From Oscillospiraceae bacterium (GTDB lineage Bacteria; Bacillota; Clostridia; Oscillospirales; Oscillospiraceae), in the NCBI GenBank assembly GCA_902765975.1, contig CACXBO010000075.1, positions 1 to 16,901 on the forward strand: 16,901 nucleotides of DNA, read 5' to 3'. Of this stretch, positions 1-7,100 are shown one piece after another. A program made the translations under genes and the position numbers. How positions within the stretch are numbered: position 1 is the stretch's first letter; each line of letters opens with the position of its first letter. The notes below the pieces were generated by a model. That model had not been told where the DNA came from. It saw only the letters and a program-made list of their open reading frames with translations, and ran no database searches.

Positions 1-300
1 ATTGCGAGGGCTCTTATCAAAAAACCAAAAATACTTATCCTCGACGACTCCACGAGCGCAGTCGATACCAAAACGGACGCGCTTATCCGCCAGGGCTTCA
101 AGACATACATCCCTGAAACCACGAAGATAATAATAGCTCAGCGCGTGGCCTCGGTCGAGGACGCAGACCTGATCCTCGTTATGGACGGCGGCGCTATCGT
201 CGCTATGGGAAAGCATTCAGAGCTAATGAAATCAAGCGACATTTACCGCGAGATCTACGTTCAGCAGACGAAGGGAGGCGGCGAAGATGGCGAAGAATAA
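1..300 (+). CDS. ABC exporter half-transporter, C-terminal end (partial, degenerate ATP site subunit)
   Basis: This is the last 99 codons of an ABC transporter ATPase domain; the gene begins before the window. The fragment opens just before Walker B. Walker B reads ILILDDSTSAVD, so the usual catalytic Glu after the Walker B Asp is Asp (residue 16 of the fragment). The switch segment reads IIIAQRVASV, with Gln (residue 47) where the H-loop His normally sits. Both changes are known in the degenerate-site subunit of heterodimeric exporters of the TM287/288, BmrCD and LmrCD type. The stop (TAA, 298-300) overlaps the start of the next gene by 14 bases, so the two are co-transcribed and probably translationally coupled. 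The protein most likely pairs with the product of 287-2239 in the membrane. The substrate cannot be read from this fragment. The family call is firm; the heterodimer is an inference from motifs and gene order. Confidence 0.93.
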   Translation: MARALIKKPKILILDDSTSAVDTKTDALIRQGFKTYIPETTKIIIAQRVASVEDADLILVMDGGAIVAMGKHSELMKSSDIYREIYVQQTKGGGEDGEE

Positions 301-2239
301 GAAGCCGGAAGGAAACGTCCCCTCCGGAAAGGGGCGTCCGCCCTTTAATTTCAAGGCGATAAAAAGAACGATAGGATTCGCGCGCAAGTTCTACCCCGTT
401 CTCTTCCCTCTCATCTGTATCCTCACGCTCTTCTCCTCGGCAGTTTCTGCTATACCCGCTATCTTCAATCAGAAGATAATCAGTATAGTCGCCAAGTACA
501 CCGAATCCGGAAACTGGAGCGAGGCGTTCGGGCAGATACTCCCGCTCATAATCGTTCTCGTTTCGCTTTACGTGCTCAGTCTGATCGCTATGGTATTCCA
601 GACACAGCTTTCCGCAATACTGACTCAGGGCTTTCTGGACAAGATGCGCAAGGCCCTTTTCAATAAAATGCAGGACCTGCCGATAAAGTATTTCGATACG
701 CATAAGCACGGCGACATAATGAGTCATTACACGAACGACATCGACACTCTTCGAGAGCTTATCAGCCAGTCCATTCCGGCTGTGCTCCGCTCAGGCGCCA
801 TAGTGATCGTCGTGTTCTCAATTATGATATGGTATTCTCTGCCTCTAACCCTTCTTATTATCTTCGGCATTATTCTGATGCTTTTCGTCTCCACCAAGCT
901 CGGAGGCGGAAGCGCAAGGTACTTCGTGGCGCAGCAGAAGTCCGTAGCCGCGACCGAGGGCTATGTTCAGGAGATGATGGCAGGTCAGAAGGTCGTAAAG
1001 GTATTCAACCACGAAAAGGCCGTCTCCGAAGGCTTCGACAGGCTCAATGAGGAGCAGTGTGAGAACAGCCGCAAGGCGAACGCCTATGCCAACACTCTCG
1101 GACCGATAATCATGAATATCGGAAACATTCTCTACGTCCTCATCGCCGTCGCCGGCGGGCTTTATCTGCTTGCAGGTCTGCCCAACCCCGCCGTGGGCGG
1201 GATTTTCGGCAGATTCCCGATACTCGACATCTCCATTCTCGTCGCCTTCCTCAATATGGTAAAGCAGTTCACCGGCAATATCAATCAGCTCTCTCAGCAG
1301 GTCAACGTCATTGTAATGAGTATGGCTGGCGCGCAGAGAGTGTTTGCCCTTATGGACGAGGCTCCGGAGTCTGACGACGGATACGTCACCCTCGTTAATG
1401 CGGAGATAGCGGAAGACGGAACTGTGACCGAGACAGACAGGCACACCGGGCACTGGGCATGGAAGCATCCGCACAAGGCTGATGGAACGGTCACTTACAC
1501 GGAGCTTCGCGGCGACGTAAGGATGTTCGACGTCGACTTTGCCTACGTCGAGGGCAAGACCGTGCTTCACGATATAACGCTCTACGCGGAGCCGGGTCAG
1601 AAGGTCGCTTTCGTCGGAGCGACAGGCGCGGGAAAGACTACGATAACCAATCTGATAAACCGCTTCTACGACATTGCAGACGGTAAGATTCGCTACGACG
1701 GAATAAACGTCAACAAGATACGCAAAAACGATCTGCGCCGTTCGCTCGGAATAGTCCTGCAGGAGACGAATCTCTTCACCGGAAGCGTTATGGAGAATAT
1801 ACGCTACGGAAAGCTCGATGCGACCGACGAGGAGTGCATTAACGCGGCAAAGCTTGCGGGGGCGGACGACTTTATAACGAGGCTGCCGCAGGGCTACGAT
1901 ACCGAGCTGAGAGCAAACGGCTCTAATCTCTCCCAGGGGCAGCGTCAGCTCATAGCTATTGCGAGAGCCGCCGTCGCGGATCCGCCAGTCATGATACTTG
2001 ACGAGGCGACGAGCTCGATAGACACGCGCACTGAAGCCATCGTCCAGCGTGGCATGGATAAGCTCATGGAGGGCAGGACGGTGTTCGTCATCGCCCACAG
2101 ACTGAGCACGGTCATGGACTCTGACGTTATCATGGTGCTCGATCACGGGCGCATAATCGAACGCGGGACACACGAACAGCTCATCGCCGAGAAGGGTACG
2201 TACTACCAACTCTATACCGGCGCGTTCGAGCTTGAATAA
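287..2239 (+). CDS. ABC exporter half-transporter, fused permease and ATPase (partner of preceding gene)
   Basis: This 650-residue ATP-driven exporter subunit has an N-terminal membrane domain (about residues 25-350, several hydrophobic helices) and a C-terminal ATPase. Visible motifs are Walker A GATGAGKTT near 443-451, a Q-loop in LGIVLQET, a signature LSQGQ near 548-552 in place of LSGGQ, Walker B MILDEATSS near 568 with the catalytic Glu present, and the H-loop His in VIAHRLSTV near 602. An acidic, His/Trp-containing insert (about 358-400) joins the two domains; I associate it with clostridial members. Intact Walker B and H-loop here, with both altered in the upstream partner, fit an asymmetric exporter with one competent ATP site; the off-consensus signature would face the degenerate site. 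ATG follows GGGAGG with 8 bases between, inside the end of the upstream gene. A hairpin terminator lies directly downstream. Likely a drug, lipid or peptide exporter; the substrate is unknown. Confidence 0.95.
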   Translation: MAKNKKPEGNVPSGKGRPPFNFKAIKRTIGFARKFYPVLFPLICILTLFSSAVSAIPAIFNQKIISIVAKYTESGNWSEAFGQILPLIIVLVSLYVLSLIAMVFQTQLSAILTQGFLDKMRKALFNKMQDLPIKYFDTHKHGDIMSHYTNDIDTLRELISQSIPAVLRSGAIVIVVFSIMIWYSLPLTLLIIFGIILMLFVSTKLGGGSARYFVAQQKSVAATEGYVQEMMAGQKVVKVFNHEKAVSEGFDRLNEEQCENSRKANAYANTLGPIIMNIGNILYVLIAVAGGLYLLAGLPNPAVGGIFGRFPILDISILVAFLNMVKQFTGNINQLSQQVNVIVMSMAGAQRVFALMDEAPESDDGYVTLVNAEIAEDGTVTETDRHTGHWAWKHPHKADGTVTYTELRGDVRMFDVDFAYVEGKTVLHDITLYAEPGQKVAFVGATGAGKTTITNLINRFYDIADGKIRYDGINVNKIRKNDLRRSLGIVLQETNLFTGSVMENIRYGKLDATDEECINAAKLAGADDFITRLPQGYDTELRANGSNLSQGQRQLIAIARAAVADPPVMILDEATSSIDTRTEAIVQRGMDKLMEGRTVFVIAHRLSTVMDSDVIMVLDHGRIIERGTHEQLIAEKGTYYQLYTGAFELE

Positions 2240-2245
2240 AAACGT

Positions 2246-2280
2246 ATCACCTCGGAACACTAATTCCGAGGTGATTTTTA
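2246..2280 (+). terminator. Rho-independent terminator after the ABC exporter genes
   Basis: A perfect 12-bp stem (2246-2257 with 2264-2275) and a 6-base loop are followed by a short T run to 2279. The hairpin starts 7 bases after the ABC gene stop codon. The right arm also contains GAGGTGA (2268-2274), a good ribosome-binding sequence, so the hairpin would hide the initiation region of any small ORF that starts here. Confidence 0.85.
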
Positions 2281-2456
2281 CGTCCAAAAAGAAGAAAGCG
2301 CCGGACAATCCGGATGGAGACAGCATAAGACTCGACCCCGAAAAACGGCTATGCGAAGAATATGACTCGGTCAGCATAAAGAAATACTCAGCGCCGGACT
2401 CTGATGAAATGGGTTTTCGCGTTCTCGATAACGCCGCCGAGGAGAATGAAAAATAA
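2271..2456 (+). CDS. Small charged hypothetical protein, start codon uncertain or lost
   Basis: An open frame fills the gap between two hairpins and stops at TAA 2454-2456. From the in-frame GTG at 2271 it gives 61 residues: a Lys-rich start (SKKKK), then a very hydrophilic, acidic chain ending in NAAEENEK. There is no membrane segment, signal peptide or recognisable domain. Codon choice resembles neighbouring genes (GCC, GAG, AAG, CTC, ATA), which argues for past or present coding. The start is the problem. GTG 2271 has no spaced ribosome site and lies inside the terminator stem, and an in-frame TTG at 2232 lacks a ribosome site too. The sequence GAGGTGA (2268-2274) instead sits 5 bases before an in-frame ACG (2280-2282). 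An ATG there would give a textbook start, so ACG initiation, a mutated start or a sequence error are all possible. I do not recognise the protein. It may be a decayed gene or not translated. Confidence 0.35.
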   Translation: MIFTSKKKKAPDNPDGDSIRLDPEKRLCEEYDSVSIKKYSAPDSDEMGFRVLDNAAEENEK

Positions 2457-2485
2457 TGCAGGAAGCCCATTCGGACTTCCTGCAT
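2456..2485 (-). terminator. Hairpin terminator after the transglutaminase-like gene, possibly bidirectional
   Basis: A perfect 10-bp stem (2456-2465 with 2476-2485) has a 10-base loop. Read on the minus strand, the stem is followed by TTATTTTT, a good U tract, and it lies 6 bases after the stop of the gene at 2492-4096. On the plus strand the hairpin is followed by only four T residues, so termination of the small plus-strand ORF is possible but weaker. Confidence 0.8.
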
Positions 2486-2491
2486 CGGCTT

Positions 2492-4096
2492 TTATCTGCA
2501 AAGATACATTCTGTAAACGGTCAGTATAGCCTGCTGAACTGTGTAGAAGGTCGCGGGACTGAAAAGACCCTCGCCGACTCCGCCCATAACCGCCTTGCCC
2601 TCCGGCGTAGTTAGAGACGAGACGAACTCAACTCCCTCAGCCGCCCAGCCGCTGACCTCTCCGAAATCGTTAAAGGTGAGCTTAGGACTGTTGGCGCTTA
2701 TTCCGAGCACGTCGGCTGCCCGCTTGAGCATCGTAGCAGCCTGTTCGCGGGTTATATCGTGCTCCGGGTGGAATTTTCCGTTGCCTGTCCCGTTCACTAT
2801 CCCGAGAGCGTAAGCCGCGAGAACGTCGGGGTCGTCGGTGTCCGTAAACGCCTCAGGATCAAGCTCTTTACCGTATTTCCTCAGCACTGAGGCGTTCGTG
2901 GTGTATCTGCACGAGACTCTCATCAAGTTCATGATAAGGCGGCAGAAATCTCCGCGGTCTATTTTTTCCGTGTAGTTCTTTTGGAGATCGGCGGGAACGA
3001 GCTTCGCTCCCATTGCTCCAAGCACCTCCGGTATCGCCCACGACGCGGGCTTGAGGCCGTTATCCGTCGTATTCTCGTTAACGGCTCCCTCTTCGCCGAG
3101 AGTTATCTTGTCGCCCCTCTTTATGACCTTCTGCTCGTTTGAAAGAGCCTCGGGCGTAATGTCGAAGTAATAGAAGCCGTATGGCGCGAGCTTTAGGGTC
3201 TCGCCATTCTCATACTCATTGTTGGAATCCCACGAGGGGTCCATCACTATCCAGCGTCCGCCCGCAAACGCCTCTACGAATTCGTGGTTTGCCTCAGTTT
3301 TGGCCGCTTCATCTGTCTTTACGGCAAAGGAGCCGCCCTGTGAGGTGAGCCCGAGCGCATAAGTCTGAGTTTTAAACGCGGGGATGCCGACAGCTCGCAA
3401 GAGCCACAGGAGGATCTCCGAGTAACCGGAGGCTACCGTCCTGCGATTTTCGAGGATATCGTGCGCCTCTGTGAAGGTGTCCGCTCCGTGGAGATAGCTG
3501 TCGTAGTCGTAGTATATATTCTCCGCTACCCAGCGATGTAGAAGGAAGGCTCTCTCATAGTCGCCCGTAGTGCCTCCGACTATTTCGGAAGCGAGCTTTT
3601 TGAGCTCAGGCATGCTTTCGCCGTCGAGATACTCTGCCGGATTCATCCACTCTGAGAGCATCGCAGAATTGCTCTCTGTGACCTTTGCGGCGGAAAAACG
3701 GTATTTCCCTGCGCTCATCATAACGTAAATGCTCTCGTAGACGAGGCTCCAATAGCTCTCGTTATGGCTCTGACGAGTATAGATATCAACCGGAGTCGGC
3801 TCGACTACCTTAGAAAGGTCCACCTTGAAGCTGAACGGCTCGCCGCTTTTTGCCTCGGTGTACTTTCTTACTCCGCCTACCTCTGCGAGAACGGAAGTCA
3901 GATTCTCGGATATCAGCTTTCCGGATACGGTCAGCTCGCTCCCGCTTATTGAAAGCTCGATATAGTTTTGGCTGTTATACGAGGTGCGAAGATACGTATC
4001 GCTGTTCTGAAATTCCGCTGCGCTCCCGACTGATGCGAGAGAGAGACTAACGGAGAGACAGATAAAAAAGGCAACGAGCCTCCTCATTTTTCGCAT
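2492..4096 (-). CDS. Secreted SLH protein with a transglutaminase-like fold lacking the catalytic Cys
   Basis: This is a 534-residue exported protein. Residues 1-27 form a signal peptide (basic MRKMRR, then a hydrophobic core). About 170-300 match the transglutaminase-like core: a helix with HRWVAENIYYDY, then RRTVASGYSEILLWLLRAVGIPA, then NHEFVEAF and WIVMDPSWD. In active members the residue before SGY is the nucleophilic Cys; here it is Ala222 (codon GCC, 3431-3433). The His (271) and Asp (286) of the triad remain. About 355-534 hold roughly three divergent SLH repeats (for example ITREQAATMLKRAADVLG), which normally bind pyruvylated cell-wall polymer. The protein is therefore probably wall-anchored and non-catalytic, perhaps peptide- or glycan-binding. 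Start: the ATG at 4096 has GGAGG 7 bases upstream. A longer frame from TTG at 4117 would swallow that ribosome site and push the signal peptide inward, so I rejected it. Confidence 0.9.
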   Translation of the reverse strand: MRKMRRLVAFFICLSVSLSLASVGSAAEFQNSDTYLRTSYNSQNYIELSISGSELTVSGKLISENLTSVLAEVGGVRKYTEAKSGEPFSFKVDLSKVVEPTPVDIYTRQSHNESYWSLVYESIYVMMSAGKYRFSAAKVTESNSAMLSEWMNPAEYLDGESMPELKKLASEIVGGTTGDYERAFLLHRWVAENIYYDYDSYLHGADTFTEAHDILENRRTVASGYSEILLWLLRAVGIPAFKTQTYALGLTSQGGSFAVKTDEAAKTEANHEFVEAFAGGRWIVMDPSWDSNNEYENGETLKLAPYGFYYFDITPEALSNEQKVIKRGDKITLGEEGAVNENTTDNGLKPASWAIPEVLGAMGAKLVPADLQKNYTEKIDRGDFCRLIMNLMRVSCRYTTNASVLRKYGKELDPEAFTDTDDPDVLAAYALGIVNGTGNGKFHPEHDITREQAATMLKRAADVLGISANSPKLTFNDFGEVSGWAAEGVEFVSSLTTPEGKAVMGGVGEGLFSPATFYTVQQAILTVYRMYLCR

Positions 4097-4103
4097 TTTT
4101 ATA

Positions 4104-4108
4104 CCTCC
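4104..4108 (-). promoter_or_regulatory. Ribosome binding site deciding the start of the transglutaminase-like gene
   Basis: GGAGG on the minus strand lies 7 bases before the ATG at 4096. It falls inside the extended reading frame that begins with TTG at 4117, so it fixes the ATG at 4096 as the true start. Confidence 0.85.
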
Positions 4109-4128
4109 AATGATCAATGGTTCCGTTT

Positions 4129-4157
4129 ATTATATCAAATAATGCCGCGTCAATCAA
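4129..4157 (-). promoter_or_regulatory. Promoter of the transglutaminase-like SLH gene, nested in a terminator hairpin
   Basis: On the minus strand the -35 box is TTGATT (4152-4157), the spacer is exactly 17 bases, and the -10 box is a perfect TATAAT (4129-4134) preceded by TGA, so it is also an extended -10. The predicted transcript start is near 4122, about 26 bases before the ATG. The -35 hexamer coincides with the 6-base loop of the hairpin at 4138-4171. This is a sigma-70 type promoter by consensus; it is not experimentally shown. Confidence 0.7.
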
Positions 4158-4171
4158 GACGCGGCGTTATT
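4138..4171 (-). terminator. Hairpin terminator after the giant SLH gene
   Basis: A 14-bp stem (4138-4151 with 4158-4171, one G-T wobble) is closed by a 6-base loop, 14 bases after the stop codon of the gene at 4186. The minus-strand exit is T-rich (ATTATTTGAT) but not a pure U tract, so it may leak. Its loop carries the -35 box of the next gene. Confidence 0.65.
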
Positions 4172-4185
4172 ATTTAGCGGTTTTT

Positions 4186-7100
4186 TCAGGGCATAAGCCC
4201 GTCGTACTTCATGAGCAGCTCTGCAGCCTCCGCCCTCTTAGCCGTATCTCCGGGCGCAAGCAATTCTCCGCTTCTGCCCTTAATGAGTCCCTTTTCAACC
4301 GCCCATCTGAAGGCGTCGACAGCCCATGGGCTTATCTCTCCGGAGTCGGTGAAGCGTGACAGATCCTCCGAAGCAGTCTCCGGTCTTCCGCTAAGTCTCC
4401 AAAGCACGGTCACGATCTGTTCTCTGGTTATCGCGTCGTCAGGTCCGAATTTTCCTTTTCCGTAACCGTTAAGAACACCCGCACCGGAGGCCCAGGCTAT
4501 CGCCTCCGTATACCATTTTCCATCTTCAACGTCGGAAAATGCCGCTTTCGCTGCCGCCTCGGGAAGTCCGGCCCTTCGGTGAAGCACAGTGGCGAACATA
4601 GCGCGTGTCATCTCGCCGTTCGGGCTGAATCTGGTCTTTGTAACTCCGCTGAAATATCCCTTTTCCCGGCAATAGTACACGCTGCGGAAATACCAGAGCG
4701 ACTCGTCCTTCACGTCTTCATATCTGAACGGCTCCTCCGTCTCGGGCTTCGGCTGCGGCTCTGTTTCAGGCTCTGCTCCGCCCGTCACTGTAACGTGGAT
4801 ATTGAGCCTTTCGCTGTATTCCATGCCCGGCTTATACGCCGCAATTCGCAGGTACACGTTCTCCGTAAGAGTCACGGGTCCTGTGTACATCACCCTTCCG
4901 GCGGTGTCCTGGCAGGGGCATGTATCGTTCGTCGTGTAGTATATTGCAGCTCCATCGGTCGCGCAAGAGAGGACAAGCTCAGTTCCAGCCGGAACGGTAA
5001 CGTAATTATCCTTCGGCGCTCCCTCGCCAAGCACGGTATCTCCTATCTCGGCAGTCGGTCGCAGAACCCGGTTGGTCCCGGCTGTAACGCGCACGGGAAG
5101 CTCCACTTTCAGGCCCGTGCCGGATACCTCGAACAACGCCTCGGTAACGCCTGGGAACAGTCCCTCGACAGAGAATACAGCGTAGCCGTTTTCGTCGGTC
5201 ACGGCGCTCACTGCCGTAAGGACGGCGTAAGTCTCGCTCGCACAGACTGCGCCGACCTCCAGACCGGGTATCGGCTCGCCCTCAGAGTCAAGCACTCGCG
5301 CTGTAACTCTCGGCGCGGGATTCTCGCCGATAAGAACGGCTATTCCGTCCTCGTAGTTGAATACAACGGAATCAGGGCGCCTCTCAACGGTGAGGGTCTC
5401 GCTTAACTCGGGCAGAGGCTTTCCGGCATAGTTGAGGGCTCCCGAGAGTGAAACGGAAACCGCATCGCCCACCAAAGCCTGGCTTTCCGGTATAAGCCGC
5501 AGTATCCTCGCATATTCCGTTTCCGCGCCCTCGCTCACGGGCGTCGAATCAGTCCATTCGTAAATATATCCCTCCGGTACAGTAAGCGGCGTTGCCGTAT
5601 CCATATACTGCGTAAAGATCATCTCGACGTATTCCGGATATGCCTTTATGCTCTCTATTTCCGGACCCGACAGGGATGTCATGGCGGTTTTCAGACCTAT
5701 CTGCGGAGGAGGCACGGGCATCTCTCCCGTTGAAGCGTTCTCATAGCCCTCAAGCTCAAAGTCCACTCTCCACGTTCCGGAGGGAACGTCCCATGCATAA
5801 AAGCCGTCTTTACCGGTAATAAGCGGGTTTATCTGATCGTAGTGCGCTGCGTCCCAGACCCTGCCGTTAGTAACGTCATAGCAGGTCGCCTTTACTCCTT
5901 CAAGGACGTTGGATTCGACCGCCTCGTAGACGACGCCGGACGGATCGATTATCGGGGTTATCGCTTTGCCTTTTTTGAAAGTATCCTTGCCGCAGTGCTT
6001 TTCCCTGTTTGCGGTTGCACGCTGCAGCTCTCTCAAAGCCTTGACCGTTTCAAAATCTCTCCTGCTCGCAACCATAGCCGAACCGGTATCGTAAGCCGTT
6101 GAGACGGCGGTTGCTGCTCCTCCGGAGAAGAGATCGCCTACCATAGTCGCAGTACCCACCGTTATATTGAGCTTAAGATGCGCGTTCTTGTACAGAGAAT
6201 TCGTCAGAAGCTTGTCGTAAAGATAGCTCTCTTCGCCCAGAGCCTTCAGGCAGTCGCCCGTCGCCCCGTGCATCTCATAATAGTTTCTGAGGATACCGAC
6301 GCGCTCCTTGTCACCCTTCAGGTCGGCAAGCTTCTCCTGCAGATCGCAGAGCTCCATTCCGTCCTTGTATATGCCGTAAGCGCCGATGAGATTTCCCGTA
6401 GTCTTGAAGCAGCCGTTCATTACTTTCTGTCTGCCGGCGTAGTATCTCTTATCCACTATTTCACGGGTCCACTGTTCTTTGCGGATAGGATCGTTCTGCA
6501 GTATAATGCTTTCCGCGAGAAATTCCTCCTGACGGGCAGCGTCTTGATAGATGTCCTTAATGACCTTGTCGCCGGCCTCAGTCGCCCAGCTTATCGTGTC
6601 GGACGCGGCTGAGACTCCCCAATCCGAGGCGTTCTGATTGAAAACGGAGGCGTTTATCTGAGCGTCGCTCAGCGCTCCATCAGATGAGCTGCCCGCGCTT
6701 CTGCCGCTTGCCTGCGAGCCTCCGCCTCCCGAAGATGCGAGCGTAACGGCGGAAAAGCTGCCGTCCTCGCGGAGGAGTATCCAAGCTCCGTTCCCGACGC
6801 TCTCGTAGCCCTTTGCTATCAGGCTGCCTTCGCTCTCTCCGGAGGACGCGGTATATGTTACGCCTATCGCCTCCAGGACCTCCGTCCAGCTTCCGTACTC
6901 CTGTATGGGCTTTGGAAGCCCGAAAAAGCCGGTAAGAGCTTCACACGCCCGGTCAAAGCAGTTTTCAAGATAATATACGTTCTGTATTATTCTCTGTCCA
7001 GCATCATAAAATCCGTTTATGCGCTCTTTTTCTCTGAGCTTTGAAGCGGCGTCGAGCGTTTCGTCAGCCTCTGCCGCGGCGAGCAGGGCGTCGCGCTCGG

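Noticed and set aside
845..2485. 546-codon open frame on the minus strand
   Set aside because: It lies antisense to the complete ABC exporter gene with all its motifs; the product shows no domain and has low-complexity Arg/Ser/Val runs typical of a shadow frame in GC-rich DNA.
4097..4117. TTG start at 4117 for the transglutaminase-like gene
   Set aside because: The extension consists of the ribosome site itself and precedes a normal signal peptide; the ATG at 4096 is far better.
4579..5406. 275-codon open frame on the plus strand
   Set aside because: Antisense to the SLH, chitobiase-like and Big-1-like domains of the giant gene, which are clearly real on the minus strand.
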